NCBI GenBank assembly: GCA_023387775.1
Contig: JAEWHN010000183.1
Location: forward strand, 1-43,348
Reading direction: 5' to 3'
Length of the DNA: 43,348 nucleotides
DNA from: Pseudomonadota bacterium
Lineage (GTDB): Bacteria > Pseudomonadota > Alphaproteobacteria > Rhizobiales > Rhizobiaceae
Shown piece after piece: positions 8,131 through 15,307 of the stretch (position 1 is the first letter of the stretch; each line of letters opens with the position of its first letter). The translations under genes were made by a program, and so were the position numbers. The notes under the pieces were generated by a model. That model was not told the DNA's origin and searched no databases. It saw only the letters and a list, made by a program, of their open reading frames with translations.

Positions 8131-9999
8131 CTAGAGACCACATGATGGTCGACATTGAGACACTCGTCCTTCCGCCATGATCTGGGAGATCGTTCGCTTG
8201 CAGGTAGCGCAGGGTATGTAAAAGTTTCTCTCTTCCTGTTGGCGCTTCGTAGCGTTATCACTTCTGTTATCAAAATAGCTCGGGCGCCATCTATGGACCA
8301 GGTCTCCAGGGACGAGCTTCCATAGCTCACTATCATTGCTACCGGTCGATACGGCAACGTTCGACCTCTGGGTGAGGTTGCTGGATGTCAGTGGCACAGG
8401 CCGACTAGTCGTCGACTTCCCTGAACCACCTGCATTCCGTATTTCGGGGTCGGTTCCTGTCCTCGTATCCAACACTGACAACCCGAAATCGAGATCATGA
8501 AACTCGGCCATGGAACGATCAACTCGTCCTGTCGATCTCAGCGTAATTCTCGCCACATAGTCGTGGTCGATTTGCAAGTGGCATTCGATCCGCTCTAGCA
8601 ACGGCGCGGCATTCGAATCGACCTGTACCTTGGTCACGCATAATGGTGCTCGCGGATCGGCGGGTGCCACTTTGCCGAGCTTGACAGGCTTGGCAATCTC
8701 GACAACCGCCACCCCCTCCCGCGGATCCGTGCAGAAGAGGCGCGTATTCGTCACATTCTGTGTCTCGTTCTCCAGAGGAAGCCGCCATCCGGCATCCACG
8801 AGAGGATAGTAGGTTCCTCTTCCCGAGCTGTCGGCCACCAAGATTTCCAAAGGCTTCGACAGTGTCAGGCGCAGCCGATCATGTGCAATCCAAGCAGCGC
8901 CTTCGGCGATGATCCTGTCACCATTGGTGAGCTTCGGCACACGGCCGACGAACCGCTCGGACAACCCATTTCTGATTGCCCGCATGTTCACCATTCCGCC
9001 GGTCGCCAGACAAAGCTCGATATCCTGGTAGGTCAACTGAGCACGCTGCAAAATCTCATCGACGCGTGCCAAGCCACGAGAGACGATACTTGCGCTTTGC
9101 TGATCCAGTTCGGCTCGCCCAACGCTTGCAACCAGGTTGCGGGGGGTGCCTTCGGTCTTCAGGTAGTTTCTGATGATGACATCTTCGCTCTCAGCACCCT
9201 CTTCGGATAAATAGATCTTCACGATTTCGCACTGGTGCAGCAGCTTGGCTGCCATGCCCGGCTGCTCCAGAGCGGTGATGTCTTCTATCGCGTGAGCGGC
9301 CGCATGCTTGTCCCTAAGGAAGTTGCGCAGCCTTTCATCAAATCTGTCACCCCCGACTTCGTTGTCCCCCAGGCTAGCGACCTGCATGATTACGCCGCCC
9401 TGGATCCGGCAAAGGGTTAAATCGAGAGTGCCGCCACCCCAATCGAACACGAGTACGGAGCGACCTTCCAAGCGAGCGAGCTCACGCCGTATATCCGGCT
9501 GTGCCCTAAGGTAAGCGTAAAGAGCGGCTACTGGCTCATGGACAAACTGAACGACCCGAATGCCTGCTTTGATGGCGGCCTCGCGAAGCGCGCGTCTCTC
9601 GGGCCCACCAAAATCGACGGGGATCGTCAGCACGGCGTGCGAGAGGTCTTGACCGCGCGCCTGGCCGCGAGGAAGCGATGCATCATTCTTTAGGTGCTTC
9701 AGCACCTCCGCTACTGCGTCGGCGGGCTCGATGGCATGGCCATCCACGAAGATCGCTCCCTCTCGACGCAATGTCATCTTGGGTGAGCGCAAGAATCCAG
9801 GCGGAGCACCAGTCTCGGTGAGATCCATGTTCTCGCGAGCGCTTCGGCCTACAACCGCTTCGTCTCCTCGGTACCAGATCACGGATGGATGCGGCCGGCG
9901 GGTGACCTGATCAACGAGCGACAGCGCGCGGTCTCCGATCACGATGGACGCAAGGCTGTTCGTCGTGCCGAAATCGATGCCAAACACGTGTTCACTCAT
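8131..9999 (-). CDS. Hsp70-family (DnaK-like) ATPase
   Basis: A 622-residue actin-fold ATPase of the Hsp70 superfamily. It has phosphate-1 GIDFGTTNSLASIVIG at the N-terminus, the connect motif FVHEPVAALYAYL, phosphate-2 VFDWGGGTLDLTLC and an adenosine motif LATGGMVNMRAIRNG. The region after about residue 400 does not look like a normal DnaK peptide-binding domain, and the last 35 residues carry a CATC pair plus later cysteines that could bind metal. The ATG at 9999 follows GGGGGG and overlaps the previous gene by 8 bp (ATGAGTGA). It is the last gene of a three-gene operon and has no DnaJ or GrpE neighbour, so it is probably a specialised Hsp70 rather than the housekeeping chaperone. Confidence 0.85.
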   Translation of the reverse strand: MSEHVFGIDFGTTNSLASIVIGDRALSLVDQVTRRPHPSVIWYRGDEAVVGRSARENMDLTETGAPPGFLRSPKMTLRREGAIFVDGHAIEPADAVAEVLKHLKNDASLPRGQARGQDLSHAVLTIPVDFGGPERRALREAAIKAGIRVVQFVHEPVAALYAYLRAQPDIRRELARLEGRSVLVFDWGGGTLDLTLCRIQGGVIMQVASLGDNEVGGDRFDERLRNFLRDKHAAAHAIEDITALEQPGMAAKLLHQCEIVKIYLSEEGAESEDVIIRNYLKTEGTPRNLVASVGRAELDQQSASIVSRGLARVDEILQRAQLTYQDIELCLATGGMVNMRAIRNGLSERFVGRVPKLTNGDRIIAEGAAWIAHDRLRLTLSKPLEILVADSSGRGTYYPLVDAGWRLPLENETQNVTNTRLFCTDPREGVAVVEIAKPVKLGKVAPADPRAPLCVTKVQVDSNAAPLLERIECHLQIDHDYVARITLRSTGRVDRSMAEFHDLDFGLSVLDTRTGTDPEIRNAGGSGKSTTSRPVPLTSSNLTQRSNVAVSTGSNDSELWKLVPGDLVHRWRPSYFDNRSDNATKRQQEERNFYIPCATCKRTISQIMAEGRVSQCRPSCGL

Positions 10000-11023
10000 C
10001 AGTTTTCCCCCCAATTATCGAGATAACAGCTTTCAACCTTTTTATGGCGACCTGCGGGGCTGGCGGCTCTATTTCGAGAGCGTCGCGAGCGTCAGACAAC
10101 AGCGGCGCTACGCGCTCCGCTAAGAGAACACGCTGTTCTGCCTTGGTTTCGGATAGATCGTGCCCCCAATGCTGACGTTCTGCATCCAGTTGAGCTTTGG
10201 CCGCATTCTGAGCCTGAAGCGCCTGTTCGAGTTGCGAGCTCAATGCCGAAATCTGATGGTTTAGATCTTCTATCTTGATCCGTTCGTCCGAAAGCTGGTG
10301 ACGCAGGCTGTTGGCGGTTTTCGCCTGTTGGTCGCGCTCTGTCTGAGCATGCTCCACCATAGCTTGACCTAGCCCAGCCATAGCAATCGCTGCCTTAAAC
10401 TCCTTCGACTGACCCCGTTGCAGAACGCGAGCAGACGCTTTGCGAGCGCTTTGCTTCTCAGGATAAAACGTCGGCAGCAAAGCCTCGGCTACGAGCCAGG
10501 GCGCCAGCGACCTCTTGGCGACAAGCCAACAAACACCAATGCGCAGCCAGTTCTCAGCCTGCTTCCTTTCCTCTTTTTGCTCGGAGTTGATGTGCGCTGA
10601 GACAGCCTCCTTGAGTGCTTTCAGGACACGTCCGGCATCCGTCTCCAACGGGTCAAAAACGCCACCCAATTCGGCGCTCAGTCTTTCCTGCGCGGCTCGC
10701 CATACCCAACGATCTACGGCATCGGGAAGCTTGACTTGAGACATTAACGACCAAAGTCGCTCTCCATCTCGATCATGATCCTTCATGAGAGTGATGGCAT
10801 GATCTTCATCGGCTTGGGTGAACCGCTTCGTCCGGTTTTGTTTTATCGCTTTGAACAAGACCGCAGGCGATTGTTTCTCCGAGATGAATTCCGATAGAGT
10901 AGGAGGTGCCAGAGGCGAGCTCTCCTGCTCCCCGTGAATCTCGGCCCTTGCATCAGTTTGCTGTTCCTCCTCGACTTTAGATGACGGGATGTCTGGCTTG
11001 ACCCCATTCTCTTGCTGATTCAT
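9992..11023 (-). CDS. coiled-coil protein of the Hsp70 operon
   Basis: A 343-residue protein I do not recognise. The N-terminal 60 residues are acidic and polar (SSKVEEEQQTDARAEIHGEQ) and probably disordered. The centre (about 60-220) is helical with many Trp (WVWRAAQERL, ENWLRIGVCWLVAKRS). Residues 220-305 form a heptad-rich coiled coil (LRHQLSDERIKIEDLNHQIS, then ALSSQLEQALQAQNAAKAQL). The ATG at 11023 overlaps the upstream stop as ATGA, so the two proteins are probably made in a fixed ratio. The coiled coil and position suggest an adaptor or nucleotide-exchange-like partner for the Hsp70, which is inference only. Confidence 0.75.
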   Translation of the reverse strand: MNQQENGVKPDIPSSKVEEEQQTDARAEIHGEQESSPLAPPTLSEFISEKQSPAVLFKAIKQNRTKRFTQADEDHAITLMKDHDRDGERLWSLMSQVKLPDAVDRWVWRAAQERLSAELGGVFDPLETDAGRVLKALKEAVSAHINSEQKEERKQAENWLRIGVCWLVAKRSLAPWLVAEALLPTFYPEKQSARKASARVLQRGQSKEFKAAIAMAGLGQAMVEHAQTERDQQAKTANSLRHQLSDERIKIEDLNHQISALSSQLEQALQAQNAAKAQLDAERQHWGHDLSETKAEQRVLLAERVAPLLSDARDALEIEPPAPQVAIKRLKAVISIIGGKTDE

Positions 11024-12165
11024 GTTGCTAAACTTTCCAGGTAGGGTTCTGCCCAGCTGCGAAACGGGTACGTCGCGGAAATTTGCCGCAACGGTTCTAT
11101 AGCGCTGCCTTTTGCGTTCAGCCGCCAAGCTGCCAATGCCCAAATGGCAAGGGCCTTCTGTCGATCGGTTACGTCCAACAACGGCGCATTGGCAACGGTG
11201 CGACAGTCGTCTGTAAGGATGGGACTCCACCGAGTCTGCCGACTCATCCTTGCGGCGAGATCCAAAACGGATCCAATTCCATGATCGACCGGACAAATCG
11301 GCCGACGAGATTTCCCCTCTTCGGCCGGAAGTGCCGGAGCAGTTGGGTCACTCAAAAGGGCGCTCGCTAGATCGAGCTCCCAGAAACCCGATCTCCTTCC
11401 GGTTTTGGAAAAATCGTTGAATGCGAAACGGATGGTGCAGGCTATTAGAAGCGCTAACGGACGCTCGATGTCGGACAGTCTTCTTAGCGCAGATCCATAC
11501 GCATCACGGTATCTTGCGAACGGAGTAGTCAACAATTCGGTATCCGGCCGCTCTTTTAGGATCACGCCAAGCGAATACTCAGCCAATGCAGCCGCATACT
11601 CCTGGCCTGCGCCTGTGCACCTTGTGTGGGCTAGGAACCGATCGATTGCTGAAATTGAGAGCGATCTCGGCAGGATAGTCTCAAAAAATGCCTTCTCGAC
11701 ATCTCTCAATTCCTTCGCATCGGCGATGCGTACCGAGATGTCGTAAACTGATGTCGCGGGTGCCGCTCTTGCCTCTATCTGATTCGAGAGGAGAACGCGG
11801 AAGTCGGCCTGCCTTCGAGAAGCGATCAAGCTTGGTAGGTCGGCCAAGGCCACCTCGATCTCAGAGCCTCCATCGACGATCAGCTGTGCGGAAGTGGCAT
11901 TTGCTACCTCGATGGTCTCTATCCTCCGCATTGAGCGGACAACCGTCCGCCGTTCAGCTTCCCGCCCTGCGATCAGAAGCAGAGGCCGATCTACCTGATG
12001 GCTTCCAGAGACATGATCCTGCAGTTCCTTTCGATCGGGGAATGTAGCTGGGCAGAACGGGCAGGAGAATATCGGCGCAGGAGGTGGCCCTGGATCATCT
12101 ATCCGCTCGGTTCCCTCGTAGAACGCCTCAAGAGCGTCCTCGCGTATCCACCCTACAGTTGGCAC
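11020..12165 (-). CDS. single C2H2 zinc-finger protein heading the Hsp70 operon
   Basis: A 381-residue protein of unknown function. Residues 34-55 hold a classical C2H2 finger, CPFCPATFPDRKELQDHVSG with SH (C-x2-C-x12-H-x4-H), which is uncommon in bacteria. The rest is a mixed alpha/beta body without motifs I know, ending in helical repeats (ALAIWALAAWRLNAKGSAIE). The GTG at 12165 is supported by GGGGGGAGGG about 6 bases upstream. It is the first gene of the operon and overlaps the next gene by 4 bp. A nucleic-acid or protein recognition role for the finger is possible. Not Ros/MucR, which is shorter and has a different finger spacing. Confidence 0.75.
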   Translation of the reverse strand: MPTVGWIREDALEAFYEGTERIDDPGPPPAPIFSCPFCPATFPDRKELQDHVSGSHQVDRPLLLIAGREAERRTVVRSMRRIETIEVANATSAQLIVDGGSEIEVALADLPSLIASRRQADFRVLLSNQIEARAAPATSVYDISVRIADAKELRDVEKAFFETILPRSLSISAIDRFLAHTRCTGAGQEYAAALAEYSLGVILKERPDTELLTTPFARYRDAYGSALRRLSDIERPLALLIACTIRFAFNDFSKTGRRSGFWELDLASALLSDPTAPALPAEEGKSRRPICPVDHGIGSVLDLAARMSRQTRWSPILTDDCRTVANAPLLDVTDRQKALAIWALAAWRLNAKGSAIEPLRQISATYPFRSWAEPYLESLAT

Positions 12166-12290
12166 GTATTCCCTCCCCCCGAGGATACTTAATTTTAAAT
12201 AAGCGTTGTTATAATTTATGCTACTGTAACTCTGAACGAAAACTTTCTTCTCGCTCGGTTCCTGTCAGACGGGCGCTCGGAACTCGACAT
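12166..12290 (-). promoter_or_regulatory. AT-rich leader upstream of the Hsp70 operon
   Basis: This 125-bp spacer is much richer in A and T than its surroundings (TTATTTAAAATTAAG near the gene, CATAAATTATAAC further up on the minus strand). It should hold the operon promoter. GTTCAG-N18-TATAAC is a weak sigma-70-like possibility. No heat-shock CIRCE element is visible. Confidence 0.35.
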
Positions 12291-12336
12291 TGGTTGCGGG
12301 GCTTGGATTGAACCCACGACCTTCAGGTTATGAGCC
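12291..12336 (-). other. degenerate 3' fragment of tRNA-Met (candidate attachment site)
   Basis: Read on the minus strand this 46-base stretch runs from GGCTCATAACCTGAAGGTCG through GGGTTCAATCC to CCCCGCAACCA. This is the anticodon arm (CAT), variable loop, T-loop and CCA end of a bacterial tRNA-Met. The 5' half is absent, and the T-stem is mispaired (GTGGG against CAAGC, one base missing from the loop), so it is not a working tRNA. Its anticodon part supplies the last codons and stop of the recombinase-operon gene. This is typical of a duplicated 3' tRNA end at the far side of an integrated element; the intact tRNA would lie outside this window. Confidence 0.65.
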
Positions 12337-12736
12337 GGAAGGTCGTTTGCTGCCTGTCCCATTCCACCGAGAACGGCTTCGTTAGCGACGCCAGTGTGAT
12401 CTCCGGCCCCTGCCTGCCGTCAAGGATCGCCTCGACTATGGCGGGAGCTAGCAGCGTGAGGCGCAGCACCCGACTGACATAGGAGGGATTGATTCGCTCG
12501 GCTGTGGCGATGTCCTCGACGGTGGTGTGGACACCGGTTTCCAGCAAATTGCGCCAGCGGAAGCCACGCGCGATGGCCTTGATCATCGCGTTGTCGATGC
12601 GGGCGCGTGCAGGCGCCCATGCTGTTGCACCGTCTGGCACCACAACCTGCTTGCGGCCACCACGCTTGCGGAAGGTCAGCGGCACATGCACGGTGATGGT
12701 GTCACGGTCCTTGGTGGCGGTAGCTGTCATGGTCAC
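12323..12736 (-). CDS. recombinase-associated DNA-binding protein
   Basis: A 137-residue basic protein encoded directly after the serine recombinase. The N-terminus is Thr/Arg-rich (TFRKRGGRKQVVVP). A helix-turn-helix-like segment lies at about 70-100 (TVEDIATAERINPSYVSRVL), as in ParB-like or sigma-like helices. The C-terminus carries LTKPFSVEWDRQ. GTG at 12736 overlaps the recombinase stop as GTGA; an ATG two codons on is an alternative. Small proteins of this type regularly accompany DUF2924/recombinase pairs in alphaproteobacterial islands. A recombination-directionality or DNA-binding role is inferred. Confidence 0.7.
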   Translation of the reverse strand: MTMTATATKDRDTITVHVPLTFRKRGGRKQVVVPDGATAWAPARARIDNAMIKAIARGFRWRNLLETGVHTTVEDIATAERINPSYVSRVLRLTLLAPAIVEAILDGRQGPEITLASLTKPFSVEWDRQQTTFRLIT

Positions 12737-14049
12737 GCTGCCTTCCTGCTGTCGGTGCCGATGGCGCTGAGATCGGCAACAAGGCTGGCCAGCCCCTGCG
12801 TGCGCAGGCGGATGGCAACCCCATTGGCGGCTAGATCCACCCGCTCGACCAGAAGCTGCACGATGCGGGCCTGCTCGGCCGGGAACAGCTCGTCCCAGAT
12901 CGGGTCGAGCTCGTCCAGCGCCTCGCGGACTTCGGCTTCCGCCAGGCCGTCGATTTCGGGCCGTGCCGCGCGCCAGGTGCCGATGATGATTTCCGGGGCG
13001 CGCAAGAGACCGCGCAGCTGGTCGATGACGGCCGTCTCGACCTCGGCGGCCGGCACGCGGCCAATCGGGCAGGCATCAGCCCCGCGCTTCAGCACCGACT
13101 GGCTGACATAATAGCGATAGAGCTTGCCACCCTTTCGTGTGTGGGTCGGGGAAAACGCCGCACCATCGGGGCCGAAGATCAGGCCCTTGAGCAGAGCCGG
13201 TGTCTGCGCCCGCGTATTGCTGGCGCGCCGGCGCGGACTTGTCTGAAGAATGGCGTGAACCTTGTCCCACAGCGCGCGGTCGATGATGCCCTGGTGCTCG
13301 CCGGGATAGCTTTCGCCCTTGTGCACCGCCTCGCCGATATAGACCCGGTTGTTCAGGAGCTTGTAGAGAAAGCCCTTGTCGATCAGCTTGCCGCTGCGGG
13401 TGCGCACATCCTCGGCGGCGAGGGCCTTGGCCAGCACGGTGGCCGAACCGATGCTGACAAACCGCTCGAAGATCATGCGCACGGTGGCGGCTTCCGCCTC
13501 CTCGACCACCAGCTTGCGGCTGTCGACGCGGTAGCCGAGCGGCACGATGCCGCCCATCCACATGCCCTTCTGCCGCGAGGCCCGGATCTTGTCGCGGATG
13601 CGCTCGGCGGTCACCTCGCGCTCGAACTGGGCGAAGGAGAGCAGGATGTTGAGTGTCAGCCGTCCCATCGACGTGGTGGTGTTGAACGACTGCGTGACCG
13701 AAACGAACGTCACGCCATTCCTGTCGAAGACCTCGACCAGCCTGGCAAAATCCATCAGCGAGCGGCTCAACCGATCGATCTTGTAGACCACGACCACATC
13801 GACCAGGCCATCCTCGATGTCGTCAAGGAGTTGTTTCAGCGCCGGACGTTCCAGCGTCCCGCCCGAGACGCCGCCATCGTCATACGGATCACGCACCACG
13901 ACCCATCCCTCGGAGCGTTGGCTGGCGATGTAGGCTTCACAGGCCTCGCGCTGGGCATGCAGGCTGTTGAACTCCTGCTCCAGCCCTTCCTCCGAGGATT
14001 TGCGGGTGTAGATGGCGCAGCGCAGCTTGCGAACGACGGGTTTGTTCAT
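12733..14049 (-). CDS. large serine recombinase (site-specific integrase)
   Basis: A 438-residue serine recombinase that would integrate or excise the element. The N-terminal resolvase domain shows AIYTRKSS with the probable nucleophile at Ser18, SLHAQREACEAYI, YDDGGVSGG and the arginine motif YKIDRLSRS. The Recombinase domain (about 155-260) follows with GYRVDSRKLVVEE and LNNRVYIGE. The zinc-ribbon region (LIFGPDGAAFSPTHTRKGGK) has lost the usual cysteines, as I recall for many proteins of this subgroup. ATG at 14049 overlaps the DUF2924 stop by 4 bp (ATGA). Third of four coupled genes. Confidence 0.92.
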   Translation of the reverse strand: MNKPVVRKLRCAIYTRKSSEEGLEQEFNSLHAQREACEAYIASQRSEGWVVVRDPYDDGGVSGGTLERPALKQLLDDIEDGLVDVVVVYKIDRLSRSLMDFARLVEVFDRNGVTFVSVTQSFNTTTSMGRLTLNILLSFAQFEREVTAERIRDKIRASRQKGMWMGGIVPLGYRVDSRKLVVEEAEAATVRMIFERFVSIGSATVLAKALAAEDVRTRSGKLIDKGFLYKLLNNRVYIGEAVHKGESYPGEHQGIIDRALWDKVHAILQTSPRRRASNTRAQTPALLKGLIFGPDGAAFSPTHTRKGGKLYRYYVSQSVLKRGADACPIGRVPAAEVETAVIDQLRGLLRAPEIIIGTWRAARPEIDGLAEAEVREALDELDPIWDELFPAEQARIVQLLVERVDLAANGVAIRLRTQGLASLVADLSAIGTDSRKAA

Positions 14050-14528
14050 GTCCGGCTCCGATGGTTTTTCAAGCCAAAGAAGATCCAGCCATTCCAGCGC
14101 GTGCCGGTAATGGCGCGGGCAACCGAGGACAGGCTCCTGTAAGGCCGTCCCTGCCATTCGTACCCATCGATTATCACCGTGACGGTGTGCTCAATCCCCT
14201 GCCACTCGCGGATCAACCTGGTGCCGACAATCGGTCGGTCATCGGCGGACTTGCGTCGCACCATCACGTTGCCGCCATCAAGTTGCTCGCCCAAGGCTTC
14301 CAGCCGCGCGATGGTCTCGGGCTTCAACCCGCCAAAGGCCAATTCCTGGATGCGGCAGGCCAGTCGGCGCTCCAGGAATCTGCGGTTGTAGGGTGGCGGC
14401 TCGCCGGCAAACAGGTCGCGCCACCGCGCCTTCAGGGCGGTGATGTTCATGGTCTTGAGTTCGGCAAGGCGGGCGAGCACGGCGGCATCGCCGTAGCGCA
14501 AGCTTTGTGGTTCGGAGAAAGTTGTCAT
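14046..14528 (-). CDS. DUF2924 domain protein
   Basis: A 160-residue protein with the DUF2924 pattern: LKTMNITALKARWRDLFAGE, PPPYNRRFLERRLACRIQEL and, near the end, VTVIIDGYEWQGRPYRSLSS followed by VARAITGTRWNGWIFFGL. DUF2924 proteins sit next to serine recombinases in islands and prophages of alphaproteobacteria and are thought to help recombination; the exact role is unknown. ATG at 14528 is preceded by GGGAGGGA and overlaps both the upstream stop and the downstream start as ATGA. The frame is open further upstream into the small gene and should not be extended. Confidence 0.88.
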   Translation of the reverse strand: MTTFSEPQSLRYGDAAVLARLAELKTMNITALKARWRDLFAGEPPPYNRRFLERRLACRIQELAFGGLKPETIARLEALGEQLDGGNVMVRRKSADDRPIVGTRLIREWQGIEHTVTVIIDGYEWQGRPYRSLSSVARAITGTRWNGWIFFGLKNHRSRT

Positions 14529-14758
14529 GTGGTCCCTCCCATGCGGCGGGTCCCACCAACGCTCGCGTCGCCACCACAGTGAAGCGAACTCTTCGCACGT
14601 CCGGCAGATAGTCTGCTTGACTGTCGCGCCTGAAGCCGAACCAGGCCGATGGCCAAGATCGAGGCGAGTTCGGCAAGCCGATCGGCTGCGGATAGACGGT
14701 TGGGAGCGATTGCGTTTGCTGCATACGCCAGTGAGGAGATCAGTTTTGTGGACTGCAT
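14525..14758 (-). CDS. small protein heading the recombinase operon
   Basis: A 77-residue protein beginning MQSTKLISSLAYAANAIAPN. Its core LAELASILAIGLVRLQARQS with following SRLSA resembles small proteins commonly found just before DUF2924 and recombinase genes (LAEI-x-x-ILA-x-G-hh-RL-x-ARKSS-x-LS). ATG at 14758 has GGTAGG upstream, and its TGA overlaps the next ATG. Function unknown; the conserved position argues that it is a real member of the recombination module. Confidence 0.6.
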   Translation of the reverse strand: MQSTKLISSLAYAANAIAPNRLSAADRLAELASILAIGLVRLQARQSSRLSAGRAKSSLHCGGDASVGGTRRMGGTT

Positions 14759-14917
14759 GCCTACCGGAATAAGCCCATCTCAAACGGCCCTCCAGTTGAC
14801 CGCGAAGGCAAGCGTAGTACTGCGTTAAGTTGAGGAAAATTTTGATGAAAAGTGGCGTCCGGGCCTGAGTTCTTGTATTGTTCCTTTTAGTGTTTTCAAA
14901 ACTATGGAGCACCTGAT
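14759..14917. promoter_or_regulatory. divergent spacer between recombinase operon and HTH/primase genes
   Basis: A 159-bp AT-richer region that must contain both divergent promoters of the element. No clear -35/-10 pair or dyad was identified. Confidence 0.35.
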
Positions 14918-15130
14918 TTGAAGCGGCTTTATCTTCAGCAACACGAGCTCGCTGATCGCTGGCGACTTAGCCCAAGAACTTTGGAGCGCTGGAGGTGGAG
15001 AAAGACTGGACCGAGCTACACAAAACTCGGCGGAAAGGTAGTTTACTCCCTGGACGATGTGGAAGCTTACGAGCGGCGGCGGCGGGCCGAAACACACTCA
15101 TCGGTCCTGGGGAGGTGGCGGAATGCGTGA
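14918..15130 (+). CDS. helix-turn-helix (HTH_17/AlpA-like) excisionase-type protein
   Basis: A 70-residue protein with a single MerR/excisionase-like domain: QHELADRWRLSPRTLERWRW followed by RKTGPSYTKLGGKVVYSLDD and VEAYERRR. The pattern W/Y-K-L-GGKV-x-Y-x-x-DVEA-Y/W is the usual HTH_17 signature of excisionases and element regulators. The TTG start at 14918 is chosen because GGAG lies 8 bases upstream; no ATG is available in frame. It is divergent from the recombinase operon and just before a primase-like gene. A role in excision or transcription of the element is likely. Confidence 0.75.
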   Translation: MKRLYLQQHELADRWRLSPRTLERWRWRKTGPSYTKLGGKVVYSLDDVEAYERRRRAETHSSVLGRWRNA

Positions 15131-15307
15131 GGCTCACCTCGATATCCGCCACACGGCCCTAAGCACGAAAACACAAACAGCGACGTTCTGGACGATGGCG
15201 CCGTCCACCCGCGCCTGCCGTCAGTTCTAACCTCAGAGATTTCGCGGCTATATTCCGCAGGCTTCTCCCTACTGCCGCTTGGCGGACTCGACGGCAAGAA
15301 ACCCATC

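Noticed and set aside
8131..9999. Housekeeping dnaK
   Set aside because: No dnaJ or grpE neighbour, C-terminal half unlike DnaK, and position inside accessory DNA; called a specialised Hsp70 instead.
13141..14142. 333-codon plus-strand frame
   Set aside because: Antisense to the serine recombinase; the minus-strand protein has all catalytic motifs.
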